Below, piece after piece: positions 36,790-48,535 of a stretch of 64,000 nucleotides of DNA. Position numbers and translations under genes: made by a program. The notes under the pieces are model-generated. The model did no database searches, had not been told where the DNA came from, and was given only the letters and a program-made list of their open reading frames with translations. The stretch is from Siphonodentalium dalli. Lineage: Eukaryota; Mollusca; Scaphopoda; Gadilida; Siphonodentaliidae. Each line of letters starts with the position of its first letter. Within the stretch, counting starts at the first letter, position 1. The stretch is taken from positions 184,364,716 to 184,428,715 of the forward strand of contig CP136066.1 of assembly GCA_032622095.1 (NCBI GenBank). Direction: 5' to 3'.

Positions 36790-37900
36790 GCGTAAACTAC
36801 AATCTTCCTCTCAGAAAATCGGCGTCCTAAAAAACTCATCCATAGGCACGACAAATTAAAAAGACCTGAGTAACCTCCTAATAATATAAAATAAGTCCTT
36901 TCCCGTTATGTCTACTTTGGAAGTTTGAACTTTGGTGGACTACATCAAAACCATTGGCATTGAATGATCAATGTTTTGGGCCAAGTTAAAAGTTCCATTT
37001 TGGTCAATTTTACAAAAGTCAATGTATACTCATGTGCACAGTGATACTGTTTATTTGGAAAGTGAATCCCAAATTTCTCGAAACTTTTGATATTCCGTGG
37101 ATTGCTCACTTCAATCTGGAGTTATGACAATTCCCATTGTTACATAATGTTTTCATTGTCAAACTCTTTTTTTCAGTGTAATTCTTACATATACGCAATT
37201 CTGCAGATGTGTTATTAGTTGGAGATTCACTGATAAAGTTTATAGTCAGAAGACTAAGATTAGTTTTTTGGCCCAAAATTATGTCCCATCAGTCACAAAT
37301 TATGTTATGAAACTATAATGAAAGCATTGTACATAAACAAATGTTTCGTCTTCCCCAACCAAATCATGTTTTCATATCCCTACCAGTTTGTCTTAACATC
37401 TTTGCACCAACAACAGTTGCCATAATATCTTAGGTTTTCATGTATGGGCTCATGCAAAAATGTCCCATCTGTCACAAAATACATAGGATTCCATGATACA
37501 GCGAAACTCAAATGGCCCTGAATTGTTTTAGAAATCACCTATAAAATCGAAAACAAACTTTAGTTTTCATAATATTGACTGCCAGTATCATATTGAGTAC
37601 AGGTAGTTTATATTGCCTGTCTGAATTTGTCATTATTAAATAATCCTTGTATAATTCCATAGTGAACAATGACAAAAACCAACACTCTGATAATCAGATT
37701 GAATTCAGTTTAACATTTAAGTATTGCAGATCATGATCAAGTGTTAATTAGTGACTGTCCTAGAACTAGAATCATTTACTACACGTGAAGCTGTCTAACA
37801 TTCGTCGAGGGCCGCTAATAGCCCGAGGGCTGTTAATCATTCCGGGAGGGCCGGTACTGAACCATAACGCCCTTGAAAATCATGTTATTACTATTATTGT
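36790..37900. other. No gene; AT-rich with two TGTCCCATCAGTCAC-like motifs
   Basis: TGTCCCATCAGTCAC at 37282 and TGTCCCATCTGTCAC at 37461; the same motif recurs four times at 44568-44969. Otherwise nothing identified. Confidence 0.5.
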
Positions 37901-38516
37901 CACCCGGCCGTTAATAGATAGATAGATAATTTTTTAATGGCTAAAAGATGCAAAATTTGCAGACATGAGCATAAGCATATATACAAAAGTGTAAACACAG
38001 AGTGTGACATTCATATAGTATAAATATAAAAAGTATAGATCTATATATAAATATAACAAGAATGCAGCTTGACAGTTCTGTAGAGGGGCAAGATAGTGAA
38101 TAAACCTAGCTTAGTAATGACTACTAAATAGATACTCATACCTGTATATATATATACAACATGAAAAATCAACCCGTGCTATCCCACCCTCCTCCCTCAA
38201 CAGGACTGTCATGTTGCTTAAGAGATACTAGTAATAGAACCAACAGCTCTTCGCCACCTGCATATACACACTGCTGCCATGTATGGCCGGCTTTAGACTG
38301 GCATGTCCATGACCGAAAGATGGAATCCCTAAATACAGACAGCAGTGACAATATATGCAGCTGGCCAAGTACTGTCATTGTACATAGAAAGATAGAGGGG
38401 AAAATAGAGTAGTAGAAGAGAAATATACATATGAATACGCTCGTCTGACAAGTCATGCCATTGATTGCCATCAAGGAGCGCACAGGAAAGCAAGCCAAAG
38501 CTTGCTTATTTCCACT

Positions 38517-39268
38517 GTGGTCCTTTATGGTAACCGACCACATGACTGACCAGGCCACAGCACAAGTTCTCATAAGGTCGTACGGTATTATTAATAGCAT
38601 GATTCACACCATTAATAATATACAAAGTCAGATTCCTCAGTACCTAAAATTTTATCGAATAATTCCTGTTTTATTAGGTGATTCCATGCAGCCAAGTTGC
38701 AGTTAGGTTCAATATATTTTTCATAATTATTCCACAATGTGATTCCTGTGTAGAAAAAGCTATTGTAACCAAATACCCTAACATGGGGCACAGATAATCT
38801 AAAGATTCCAGACCGGAGATTATATTTACAATGAGTGTTCGAAAATTGGAATCCATCTCTTAGGTATGTAGGAGCTTTCCCATCTGTAATATGTGGTCCT
38901 TTATGGTAACCGACCACATGACTGACCAGGCCACAGCACAAGTTCTCATAAGGTCGTACGGTATTATTAATAGCATGATTCACACCATTAATAATATACA
39001 AAGTCAGATTCCTCAGTACCTAAAATTTTATCGAATAATTCCTGTTTTATTAGGTGATTCCATGTAGCCAAGTTGCAGTTAGGTTCAATATATTTTACAT
39101 AATTATTCCACAATGTGATTCCTGTGTAGAAAAAGCTATTGTAACCAAATACCCTAACATGGGGCACAGATAATCTAAAGATTCCAGACCGGAGATTATA
39201 TTTACAATGAGTGTTCGAAAATTGGAATCCATCTCTTAGGTATGTAGGAGCTTTCCCATCTGTAATAT
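38517..39268. repeat. 376-bp tandem duplication
   Basis: GTGGTCCTTTATGGTAACCG starts at 38517 and again at 38893. The two copies differ at only a few sites (for example CATGCAGCC against CATGTAGCC), so the duplication is recent relative to LINE decay. Confidence 0.9.
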
Positions 39269-39344
39269 TTTTCATGATAGTCAGCTTTCTTTGGGAAACT
39301 CTGGATTCAACCGGAAGCCATTTAATGGTTTTAAACTCTTCATA
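38612..39344 (-). pseudogene. LINE ORF2 C-terminal domain, duplicated
   Basis: Minus strand: EEFKTIKWLPVESRVSQRKL, then MKNITDGKAPTYLRDGFQFS, RSGIFRLSVPHVR, NSFFYTGITLWNNYVKYIE and FDKILGTEESDFVYY ending at 38988. Most of this is repeated in 38612-38890 by the tandem duplication. It is the usual tail of CR1-like polymerases. It continues the 40772-43010 fragment after removal of the inserted element. Confidence 0.85.
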
Positions 39345-40771
39345 AGGCCAAAACGAAGAATACCTGTGTTTAGGATAACCCGCCCGCCCCTACTCAAAAC
39401 CTGCCGCCAAATTCCATTTTATCGTTTTTGAAAAAATTTCCTCCGACTTCATTTTATTTGTTTTATAATTAGGAATTCGCAACTACGGAATTAGCTTAAA
39501 CAAGTAAACCATTTCCTTGCAAATATCGTCAATTCACGAAAAACGGAAGTGCTGCCATTGTTGTTGTAGTATATTCGTATTCCCTCGTCATTGTTCGGCA
39601 AACCTCGCCGATTTCTCGAAAGCGGAAACCAGAAAACACGCGATACTTGTGCCGGAATATGTATTAAACTAGCAAATCGAAAGTAACCGGATATTTTGCC
39701 GATTGCACATGGCGATTGAATATGGCGGAAACACTTCCGTGTGTGGATAGATCCTGCATTTTAGCCATTAAACTTCACAAATGCGTTCATATGAATCAAC
39801 TATAGCACAGACATGTTGTCGTGCGTGAACCGGTACCACACAGATTCTGAACTGACAGAAAAGGACATATAGTAATAAAATGTCAGATTAAAAATAATTC
39901 TGACACTTTTGAAATCGACCCAAAGCTCAAAATTCCTGGCATTATTATAGTTTATCCACCTCTCACCGCATCCACCCTGAAAATTATAAGCCTGACCTAA
40001 CATGAGTCTGTGTGTACCCATGCAGTAGGAGTGGTATGTGCCTGGTAGAACTTAATTTTTTCCTAGTAGAACTATTTCTCATTATTAAAATATTCATTAG
40101 TTCTACAGAAAACCGGACCCGTTTAATCAACATCTTCTGTGTCGCAATGATCCGAATGCAACATCAGTCATAGGGTAATCAATGCACATATATTGTTCTT
40201 GGTGCTTACATTGTTTTACATGTGTGAATGCCACCACCGCTTTGCATATTGATTATGTTATGTACGGCACGTTGGCGTTGCCGCATGTATGTGCCATTTC
40301 CAATGGAGGAACTCTTGTTAAATTCACCTTCTGAGTTGAATATTTCGCAAAATTTCTTAGTATTTGAGTCGGTGGATAAACAAAATATCATAAGTGTCTT
40401 GTGTGGGAAATTGAACAGTAATATGTCCACTAGTATGATTTGGCCTGTAATATCCGAGCTTCAGTGTGAACATAAACCGTTTAATTTTCTACACTAGACA
40501 CTTATTCTATATATAATATCATTTAATATCATGCTGTAGACATGTCATTGAACTTCTGCAACACCATTAAACTGATTAAAGCTACTATGGCATTGATTAG
40601 TGTGACAATGACTTGCCCAAGCTATTTACGAGTGACACTGGCAGACGATTAGAAGGCACAAATACTTAAATATTATTCCCGTGAAAAATAAAATAAAATG
40701 AAGTACCGCCCGCCCGCCCCTGTTTTTCTCCCTCATGTTACCCTAAACTCAGGTATTCTTCCTTTTGGCCT
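39345..40771. mobile_element. 1.43-kb DNA element inserted in the LINE
   Basis: Ends AGGCCAAAACGAAGAATACC (39345) and, inverted, AGGCCAAAAGGAAGAATACC (40771), extending ~33 bp with three or four mismatches. CCGCCCGCCCCT-rich subterminal blocks lie on both sides (39381 and 40708). The LINE reading frame resumes exactly across it (FSHIG before, YEEFKTIKWLP after), which dates it younger than the LINE. No transposase. Superfamily not resolved. Confidence 0.85.
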
Positions 40772-43010
40772 AACCTATATGTGAAAATCTATCCAAGCTC
40801 AGAACAAACCGGATTAATTTGTTTTGAAATATTTGTAGTTTAATTTTGGTAGTTTTACTCAAAGAGCTATACCAAATAGAGGATGCATAATCGTGGTGGC
40901 ATTGAATTAATGAGTTAGCAAGTAGTTTCTTTGTGAAAGGGGTTAGAAAGTCAGCCTTTCTATATAAAAATTTGAGACGAGCAGTTACTTTATTTAGTAC
41001 CTGTTTGGCCATTTGTTCCCCAGTGAGACTTTCATCGAGACAGGCACCCAGATATTTCACCTCCTTGACGGACTGAATATTGATACCATTGCAGCAGATT
41101 GCAAGTTCGGGACATTTATTAATTTTGCGTTTGGAGCCAAATAAGATGGATTCTGTTTTGCCCAAATGAAGTGACAATTTGTTGTCGACTAGCCAGTGGC
41201 TTAGTGATGTTAATTCAGTACTCAGCTGATCTGCTATCACTTTTGAATCATTTCCCGAGACTATCAAAGCTGAGTCATCTGCATGTACAGTAGTAACTTG
41301 CAATTTACGGCTGCAACGGCATTGTTCACGTATAATAAAAACAGAAGAGGTCCCAATATTGACCCTTGAGGGACACCACACGTGATATTCATAGCATGTG
41401 AGTGTGTTCCACTTATGTCAGTAATTTGGGTCCTGTCTGACAGATATGATGAGAACCATGTTACGGTGTTATTATCACTGCCTAGAGCACTTAATTTGTC
41501 CAAAAGGATAGTATGGTTCACAGTGTCAAATGCTTTCTGGAGGTCAATAAAGACCATTCCAGTAAGCGATCCTTTATCCATGTTCCTTCTAATAGAGTCG
41601 GTGAGAGAAATAAGGGTAGATTCGGTTGAGAAGCCAGCTCTAAACCCCGATTGATGCTCATATAATAAATTATTCTGTGTTAGGTATTCTTCCATTTGTT
41701 TATAAACAATTTTCTCCAGGATTTTGGAAGCCAGATTTAGGATGGAGACCGGTCTATAATTACCGGGTGAAGTTTTTTCATATAAATGGGAACCACTCTT
41801 GCAACTTTCAAATCGTTTGGAATGATCCCGTAGTGTATTGTCAGATTTATAATGTGTGTCAAGGGGGAAGAAATCACTGAAGCGCCATCTCGAAGAAACC
41901 TTGCTGGTATCAGATCCAACCCTGTAGCCTTGGATGGATCCATATTTAGCAGAATATCAAGAATTTCTTGTTCCTCTACTACTCTAAGTTTAAATGAATT
42001 AGGCTTTACACCTTTGTCAGAATAATATTTGTGAATAAACGCACTACCATATTTCCCTTTGGCTGCAGGTAATTTGTCAACAAGTTCAGCAGCCACATTA
42101 GTAAAAAAAATATTAAATTCGTTACCGACCAATTTCTTATCTGAAATAATATCATCCCCAATTTTAAGTGAAACATTCCCTGAACTACCACGCCCCTTCT
42201 TTGATGGGGCACCAAGGTCTTTAAGAGACTTCCATAGAGCTTTAGAATTATTTTTGTTCATCTTTAATTTATTAGTAAAATAAGTGGCTTTAACTTTCCT
42301 TATTTGGTACTGAATCTTATTTCTCAAAAATTTATAAGTTTCATAGAATATACCATTTTTTTGAGTTCGACGGAAATTTTGAAGAGCTTTATCCCTATCT
42401 CGAATATTCTGCAAAATATCTCCATCCATCCATGGCTCAGTTCGGGCCTTAGCTCTTACCTCAGCATAGGGAGCTACAATATCGATAGCAGAAATAAACA
42501 AACATTTGAACAACATCCATGCCTTCTCCACATCGTCACAGCAAATTACTTTAGTCCAGTCCAACTTATTTAAGGTTTCATGAAAAGTTTCGAAGGAATA
42601 ATTCTTCATAGATCTAAATCTCATTTAATTATGTTTGCCAACTTGCTGTTTTAACTTTTTACGAACAGCATATGTTATTTTATGGTCGCTAATTCCTATG
42701 CCAAGAACTCCTGAATGAGCATATTTACCTTGATCTGTGGTTAGAATAAGGTCAATTATAGTAGAAGAATTACTTGTTACTCTCGTATGGAATTTGATGA
42801 GCTGAGTCAAACCCGAAATTAATTTGAATGAATTAAGACCCCGCTTAAGTGTGTTCAATCTCTTGGCTGATACATCAACATTAAAGTCACCAAGAATTAT
42901 TGTTTCATCTCTGATAAATTTCTTTTCATTAATATATTCTTCAAATTTGGGGAAGAATTTTTGAAAATCAGGAGGGCGATAGCCTTCATAACATTTTACT
43001 GGGCCGTTAA
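40772..43010 (-). pseudogene. LINE ORF2 remnant: endonuclease end and reverse transcriptase
   Basis: Endonuclease: YEGYRPPDF, then ILGDFNVDV near 42890 and GIGISDHKITYAV near 42680, the GDFN and SDH motifs of APE-type LINE nucleases. An in-frame TAA lies at 42625-42627, followed directly by MRFRSMKNYSF. The linker carries KATGLDLIPARFLRDG (about 41920). A frameshift near 41765 separates VVPIYMKK from NYRPVSIL. RT motif A is FIDLQKAFDTVNH (about 41540) and motif B is CGVPQGSILGPLLFLLYVN (about 41350). The catalytic box reads Y, then two extra bases at 41283-41284, then ADDSALIVSG, so the frame breaks inside YADD. RT then runs to DRFSHIG at 40775. The copy cannot make active enzyme. Confidence 0.9.
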
Positions 43011-43779
43011 TGACTTCATGACATTGTTTATTTCAATTAAAGTCCAATATATGGGCCTTTTTGTGGGGTGGGGAAGAGGGGGATAATAATAAAAACTTTT
43101 TTTCTTCAATTCAATAAATCTTTCAACTTTGATTTTCAAATCACAACAGATTTAGTTCGCTCGATTGCGACATTTTGAGAATTTTGACAGATCGATCGGT
43201 CGTCTGTTATTGTTTACATTCTTCCTAATCACGTGACATTTGATTGCATCGAATATAGGTGATAAATCGACCAAGTATTGAGGACGATTTGCGAAAATTG
43301 AGACATTGGCATATCAAAATAACTGTATACTAACCTTTGGGGTAATAATCCTTCGAAAAACAGGAATTATCCGACTGTAAATTAGTGGAAAACATGAGTA
43401 AATTAGTGATAATCTGTTCCCATTTTTTGTTAGCGATTTGCCTAAAACGGAAGCGCAAATTGAGAAGGGAGGTAATTCTGCTGCGCATATTTTCTGCGGG
43501 CCGTTATTGAAAAGCACGATCCAATATCGGCCCGCAAAAGTGCTGAGTGTTACGTCATTTCGAACGCCCGGTATAACAGTGCTAATGGCCTAGAGAACGC
43601 CCTATAAAGTGATAATAATGTATGTTACTGTTAACATGGACATTTCTGTTTGTTAACAATAGCATCGCTAGGGTGTGGCAAATACACCCTTTAGCCATTT
43701 TGAATTGTACTGCAACATAAAATAATAATTTGAGCTTTACAAAAAATGTCAAATATATCCATAATTTCAATGCCAAAAT
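43011..43779. other. No gene seen
   Basis: AT-rich flank upstream of the LINE truncation point. No supportable feature. Confidence 0.45.
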
Positions 43780-44180
43780 GCGGTCAAATTCTAAGTCTAA
43801 AAATGGCTGTAAGTCATTTAGAAATAATTGGACGGAACCAATATTCGAACTTGGCTTGTATCTTCAGCTGGGAAATACACATACCGACTTTGGCTCAGAT
43901 CAAATAATCCAAACTTGAGTTATTGGTAGGAAACCAAAATTTTTAACAAACCTTCAAATTTTAAATCGAATAAGGGCCGTAACTCATGTAAAAATAATTG
44001 GATTGGAACCCATATTCGAACTTTGCCTGTATTATTAGCTGGGAAATACACATACCAACTTTCGTTCAGATAAAATAATCCAAACTAGAGTTATCGATTG
44101 GAAACAAAAAATGTCAATGGACATAAGGGTGGACATACTGATTACATAATAGGACCTTTTTTTTCAAAAGGGAATATAAA
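43780..44180. repeat. Interspersed repeat, two ~190-bp tandem units
   Basis: Two units share AATAATTGGACGGAACC/CATATTCGAACTT, AGCTGGGAAATACACATACC and AATAATCCAAACT. Tail TTTTTTTTCAAAAGGGAATA followed by TAAAAA parallels that at 7326-7358, tying the two loci to one wider family. Confidence 0.65.
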
Positions 44181-45329
44181 AACAATATAAATGCTAACAA
44201 ACAGCGAATTCGCAAAGATGGTGAGAATTTATTCAAATATTTATATTACTCACTCATAACTATCTATGTACAGGCACCAATTTGTCGCCAATTTTCATCT
44301 GTGTCAACATGTACACAATGATGGCATATGTACGGTATATGCTTTTTCTTCTAAACTGTAAACCCAACATGTACATACTAATCAACATTAAAGCATGTTC
44401 TTATCTCCAGCCAAACACAAACAAAATCCTAGCATATTATTTTATTAGGACTGTTTCAATTAAATTTTCATTGTGATTGTTTCCAAGATTCAAAACTATG
44501 GTGTTTAAAAGTCAGAAAATGACTTCCTGTCCAGAATACTGCAACAAAACATGCAGAAGTTGATACATGTCCCATCAGTCACGAAAATAATGTCCCATCA
44601 GTCACGCCAACTACCACTCCATGGTTTTGAATGGCCACGGTCATGGAAACATAAACCATATTAGGGGGGAGAAAAATGCAATAGTTATATATTGAGTCAA
44701 TTAGATGTGAGTGTAACATTATTTGTTATATGTGGCCCCCCTTTGCTTGAGGGTACTCAAAAGTCATGCCTAACAGCGTCCCATCAGTCACACGAAGAAC
44801 ATTCAAACTATTTGTCCATGTTATACTTCCCCATTGAGGCAAGTACTAAATAGTGCTAGAGAGTGGTTCACACTCTTCAAGAAACACATATATAATTTTA
44901 TGAAGCATCACTCCAATTTAAATAACAAGGGTCCAAAAAGCAGATTTTCTAGCTTGTCCCATCAGTCACAAGTGGAAATGACCACAAATAAAATTCATAG
45001 GCATACTAGTATGCATTCATGTTCAAGCTATTACAAATACTATACAAAGTTTGGTTTGAGTTTGGGCCAATAATAACATTTTATTTGATGTTTTGTATTT
45101 AAAACGCGTTTTGTGTTCGGCAAAGAAAAGCCGAACACAGTCATCAGTAATTAATTAACACATATATCTGGCGTTATCTGCCGTTTGAGATATATAAATC
45201 TATATACAGTGATTATAGTCTACTAAATATACGACCACCTCGTAATTAAAGTTCATAGGCATATGTATTCATGTTCTGTATCTGTACGTCCCAGTGACCA
45301 GTTTTGGCTTTTATGAGACAGTGGAGAGA

Positions 45330-45740
45330 GCGCATTTATTTTTCTCTACTAGTGAGTGCCGCTTTGAATGTTTTGATATCTGCGGCGTTGACCGTATCCT
45401 CATCAAGTTTATTCCAGTCCAGGATGGTGCGCGGGAATAAGGAATACTTGAACTGGTCTGAGTTTGTCTGTATTGGTTGAAATTATTGCTTTTTTGTTGG
45501 TCTCAGACTGTTCCACGATGTTGGTAAAACACAGTCTTCGTATTTCTTTGCCTTGATCTTCCTTTTTGATGGGTTTGTTTTTTCCAGGTAGTTATCGGTG
45601 ATATTGCGGTGGGCCGACCCCTGAACCACTTTGTATAATAGGGCCAGGCATTTGTTTCTGCGACACTCTTTCTAGAGGTGGAAGTTCTAGTTTTTTTAGC
45701 ATTCTAGTGATGCAGCCCTTATCTTGTGAGGTGTAATCTG
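45330..45740 (-). pseudogene. Second LINE fragment, polymerase C-terminus
   Basis: Minus strand: KCLALLYKVVQGSAHRNITD and NYLEKTNP, then after frame breaks QTNSDQFKYSLFPRTILDWN, KLDEDTVNAADIKTFKAAL, ending near 45335. F-P-R-T-I-x-x-W-N-x-L followed by FK-x-x-L is the typical end of many LINE polymerases. It is of a different family from the 38-43 kb LINE. At least two frameshifts are present. Confidence 0.75.
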
Positions 45741-46401
45741 TTCAAACTATTACTGTACAAAGTTTTGTGGAGTTTGGGTCAATAGTGAGTGTTTTTATTA
45801 GATTGTTTTGTATAATGCGTTTGTGTTTGGCATAGAAAAAGCCGAACACAAACTTCTGTCATGGATTAGTTTATCTGCTGATAGGTGATAATTAATATCT
45901 GCCAGATGGGATTTGGCAGGCTTTATTGTTGATGGCTATTCCTCACCTATGTTTTGACAGTTAGTTGCAATCATTGTTATAAACGTAAAAGAAACTAAAC
46001 CGGGCGATTTTTTTTTTGTAAATAGGTTTTATTGCAAATTAATAGACCATGGGATGAAAATCCTTGGACGCAATTGAAAAAAGTTTGTCTGCAACTTTTA
46101 GGATACTGCAAGAACTTTATATTTTCATAGCAAGATTGTTTCTTGTAATAGAATGTACTAGTAAAATGTTCTTGTTTCGGGAGTTGCACATTCGCGAGAA
46201 AAACGTGTTTTGTTAGCCGTTTTCGTCTGCATTCTTACTAAAATATAATTTTTCCCCCTTTATTATTACAAGTCCATTCAGACAATATGGTGTTTATACT
46301 GAAAGGAATATGTCAAAATCTTTCAATAAAGACCTTGAAATTTCTGAACTGGCATCTCACAGCCTTGATTTTAGTTTATTTAATGAATATCAGTCTTTGA
46401 C

Positions 46402-46405
<4 letters not shown>

Positions 46406-46454
<49 letters not shown>
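46406..46454. repeat. Poly-G run of 49 G
   Basis: Uninterrupted as given. Length may be unreliable because long homopolymers are hard to sequence. Confidence 0.9.
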
Positions 46455-46455
<1 letters not shown>

Positions 46456-47106
46456 GAGATTCAGGCACATGAGGTGGTCTTATATTTAGTAAACTTTATA
46501 TAGACTAAAATATCTCAAACGCCAGATACATAACGGCTTTGTGGAACAGGTCATGCAGGTTATATGGGTTTGCGATGGGATTAAATAATTTTTGCGTTGT
46601 ATGACCTCAAATATGGTATTTCATCACACAAGTTCTGTGTCACAAGGCAAATGTAGCTAAGTCATACAATGGAACACATATATTGTTTCAGAATATGTTT
46701 GTCTTCTTGATCATAGATGCATAAAGTAATAATTTGTGTGCACAATGTAGTGAGGAAACTAATAAAACAGCAAGATATCCCTTCATTTTGCTTGAGGTTT
46801 GAGGTTAATTAAAAAAATTAAACCAGCCATGTCCAGATGACATGCTAGTCCAAAGCTGGGATACATTGGTGATGGAAATTGTTAAACGCAAAACACATGC
46901 CTTTCATAAAAGATAGGCCAGCGTTAATCGCTACTTGGTCTATGTGTTAATTAATTACTAGTGATTGAATGCCGAACAGAAGCTTGTGTTCGGCTTTTCT
47001 ATGTTGAACACAAAACGCATTTCACAAAACATCAAATAAAACACTTATTATTGAACCAAACTCCACCCTACTTCGTATTGTAATAGTGTGAACATGAATA
47101 CATATA

Positions 47107-47572
47107 TGTGACCCGCCATATCAAATCCAGTCGGAAGTCGGGATTTTTTTACCCTGTGCCAATGCATTCTCTTATATATGCGAGTCGACCATAGGTCGCC
47201 ATCGAATATATAAGAGAATGCATTGGCCTAACAATTTTTTACAATTTTAATAATTTGCTCTTGTATTCTTTAACAATTTTATAATTTCACCCATACAGAG
47301 CCCCAGACAAACATGAGCAGACGACACTCTTCTATGTGCTTCTATATATGTGTGGGGCTCCCTGCAGGATAATGGATGTTTTTTAATTTTATGTCCTTAA
47401 AATTGTAAGAAACATTTATTTAAAAAACATGATAAAAAATTGTTAAGCCAATGCATTCTCTTCTATATGCGAGGCGACCTACATATATGGTCGACTCGCA
47501 TATATAAGAGAATGCATTGGCACAGGGTAAAAAAATCCCGACTTCCGACTGGATTTGATATGGCGGGTCACA
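47107..47572. mobile_element. MITE with TIR TGTGACCCGCCATATC, carrying the paired-hairpin module
   Basis: TGTGACCCGCCATATCAAAT...CGGAAGTCGGGATTTTTTT lies on both sides in inverted orientation, with TA flanking each end (47105-47106 and 47573-47574). The module CCCTGTGCC...GGCACAGGG (47152-47527) fills the interior, with hairpins at 47158-47227 and 47447-47521. A sister copy is at 59806-60183. It splits an arm of inverted repeat V. Confidence 0.85.
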
Positions 47573-47789
47573 TACCGGTATGCCTATGAACTTTATTTGT
47601 TATATTTCCCATTATTTGGACTTGTGTTCGGTTATGTTCGGTTGTATTCAGCTTTTATGAGGACCCAGTTGGGGAGTAAGTCGCCATGTATGGTATGATG
47701 ACTTTAAGTTTTACCCCTTTCAGTTTCACATAATAACATACATTTTACGGACACCAGTCCTACTCCCTACAAAACACGGAATGAGTTAA

Positions 47790-48130
47790 CCCTTTGAGAT
47801 CGGCCCTAATTTACGGTGTGTAAAATCGGCCCTAAAATAGGTTGAATATTTTTCGGTATGCTTAAGCATGCTATAGCGAATTTAAAAACAAACTGGATAA
47901 AATCTTAGGGGCATGTTATAAATAAAAAACTATCACTAAACCTACAAAAATAAGTCTGTTAAAGAATATAATTTTTTTTTATTAAAATTGTAAAAAATGA
48001 TGAAAAATTGTTAGGCCAATGCATTCTCTTATATATGCGAGGCGACCTATGGTCGACTCGCATATATAAGAGAATGCATTGGCACAGGGAATATGGGTTG
48101 ATACAAAAATCGGACCTGGCTCTCAAAGGG
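47790..48130. mobile_element. TTAA-flanked MITE, family CCCTTTGAGTGCC, with single hairpin
   Basis: TTAA (47786-47789), CCCTTTGAGATCGGCCCTAA...CGGACCTGGCTCTCAAAGGG, TTAA (48131-48134). Internal landmarks: TAAAATCGGCCC and GCTTAAGCATGCTATAGCGA. One hairpin at 48015-48083, followed by CACAGGG. Other copies are at 52099, 54349 and 57199. Confidence 0.88.
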
Positions 48131-48535
48131 TTAAAGGTACAGATTACCAATTCACCATCGGCCAGGGAATATACAATATATTCCCTGGAGTTAGCAGTGT
48201 ACAAAACGATCCCAGGAAGGAACTTTTTGTTGAAGTAAACCAACAGTAAACATTTTGTTTGAAGATGTTTTTTTAAAAATAGCACAAAGCAATGTTATTG
48301 AGTGTATTAAACTGTTATATACATGTTTACATGCAAATGTATCGGTTATCTATACTATATATTTTGAGAACTCTGTGTATTCGAGAGATAGCCCACACCC
48401 TCCGGACCTCAATGATATGATCGTGAATGAGTATTGATATACCCCACTAAACTTTGACAAACACCAGTAATGGTGTGTAGATCATTTACATATCTCTCCT
48501 ATATATTTTGATACAATCTATCTAATTTACATATC

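Larger units (their letters stand above)
37913..43010 (-). mobile_element. Degraded 5'-truncated CR1-like LINE
   Basis: On the minus strand the order is endonuclease C-terminus, linker, reverse transcriptase, C-terminal domain, then a 3' region ending in a (TATC)n microsatellite (37913-37930). The 5' end is truncated near 43010, as is usual for LINE copies. The body is interrupted by a DNA element (39345-40771) and a tandem duplication (38517-39268). CR1/L2-type assignment rests on overall motif style only. Confidence 0.85.
44990..47605. repeat. Inverted repeat region V with GTTCGGC/GCCGAAC hairpins
   Basis: Left 44990-45182 pairs with 46915-47106 plus 47573-47600, the latter split by the element at 47107-47572. 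Each copy contains GTGTTCGGCAAAGAAAAGCC-like hairpins (45112, 45825, 46985). A third partial copy in + orientation lies at 45740-45880. The interior holds a LINE fragment, a 49-G run and a fragment of inverted repeat III (46596-46790). Confidence 0.7.
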
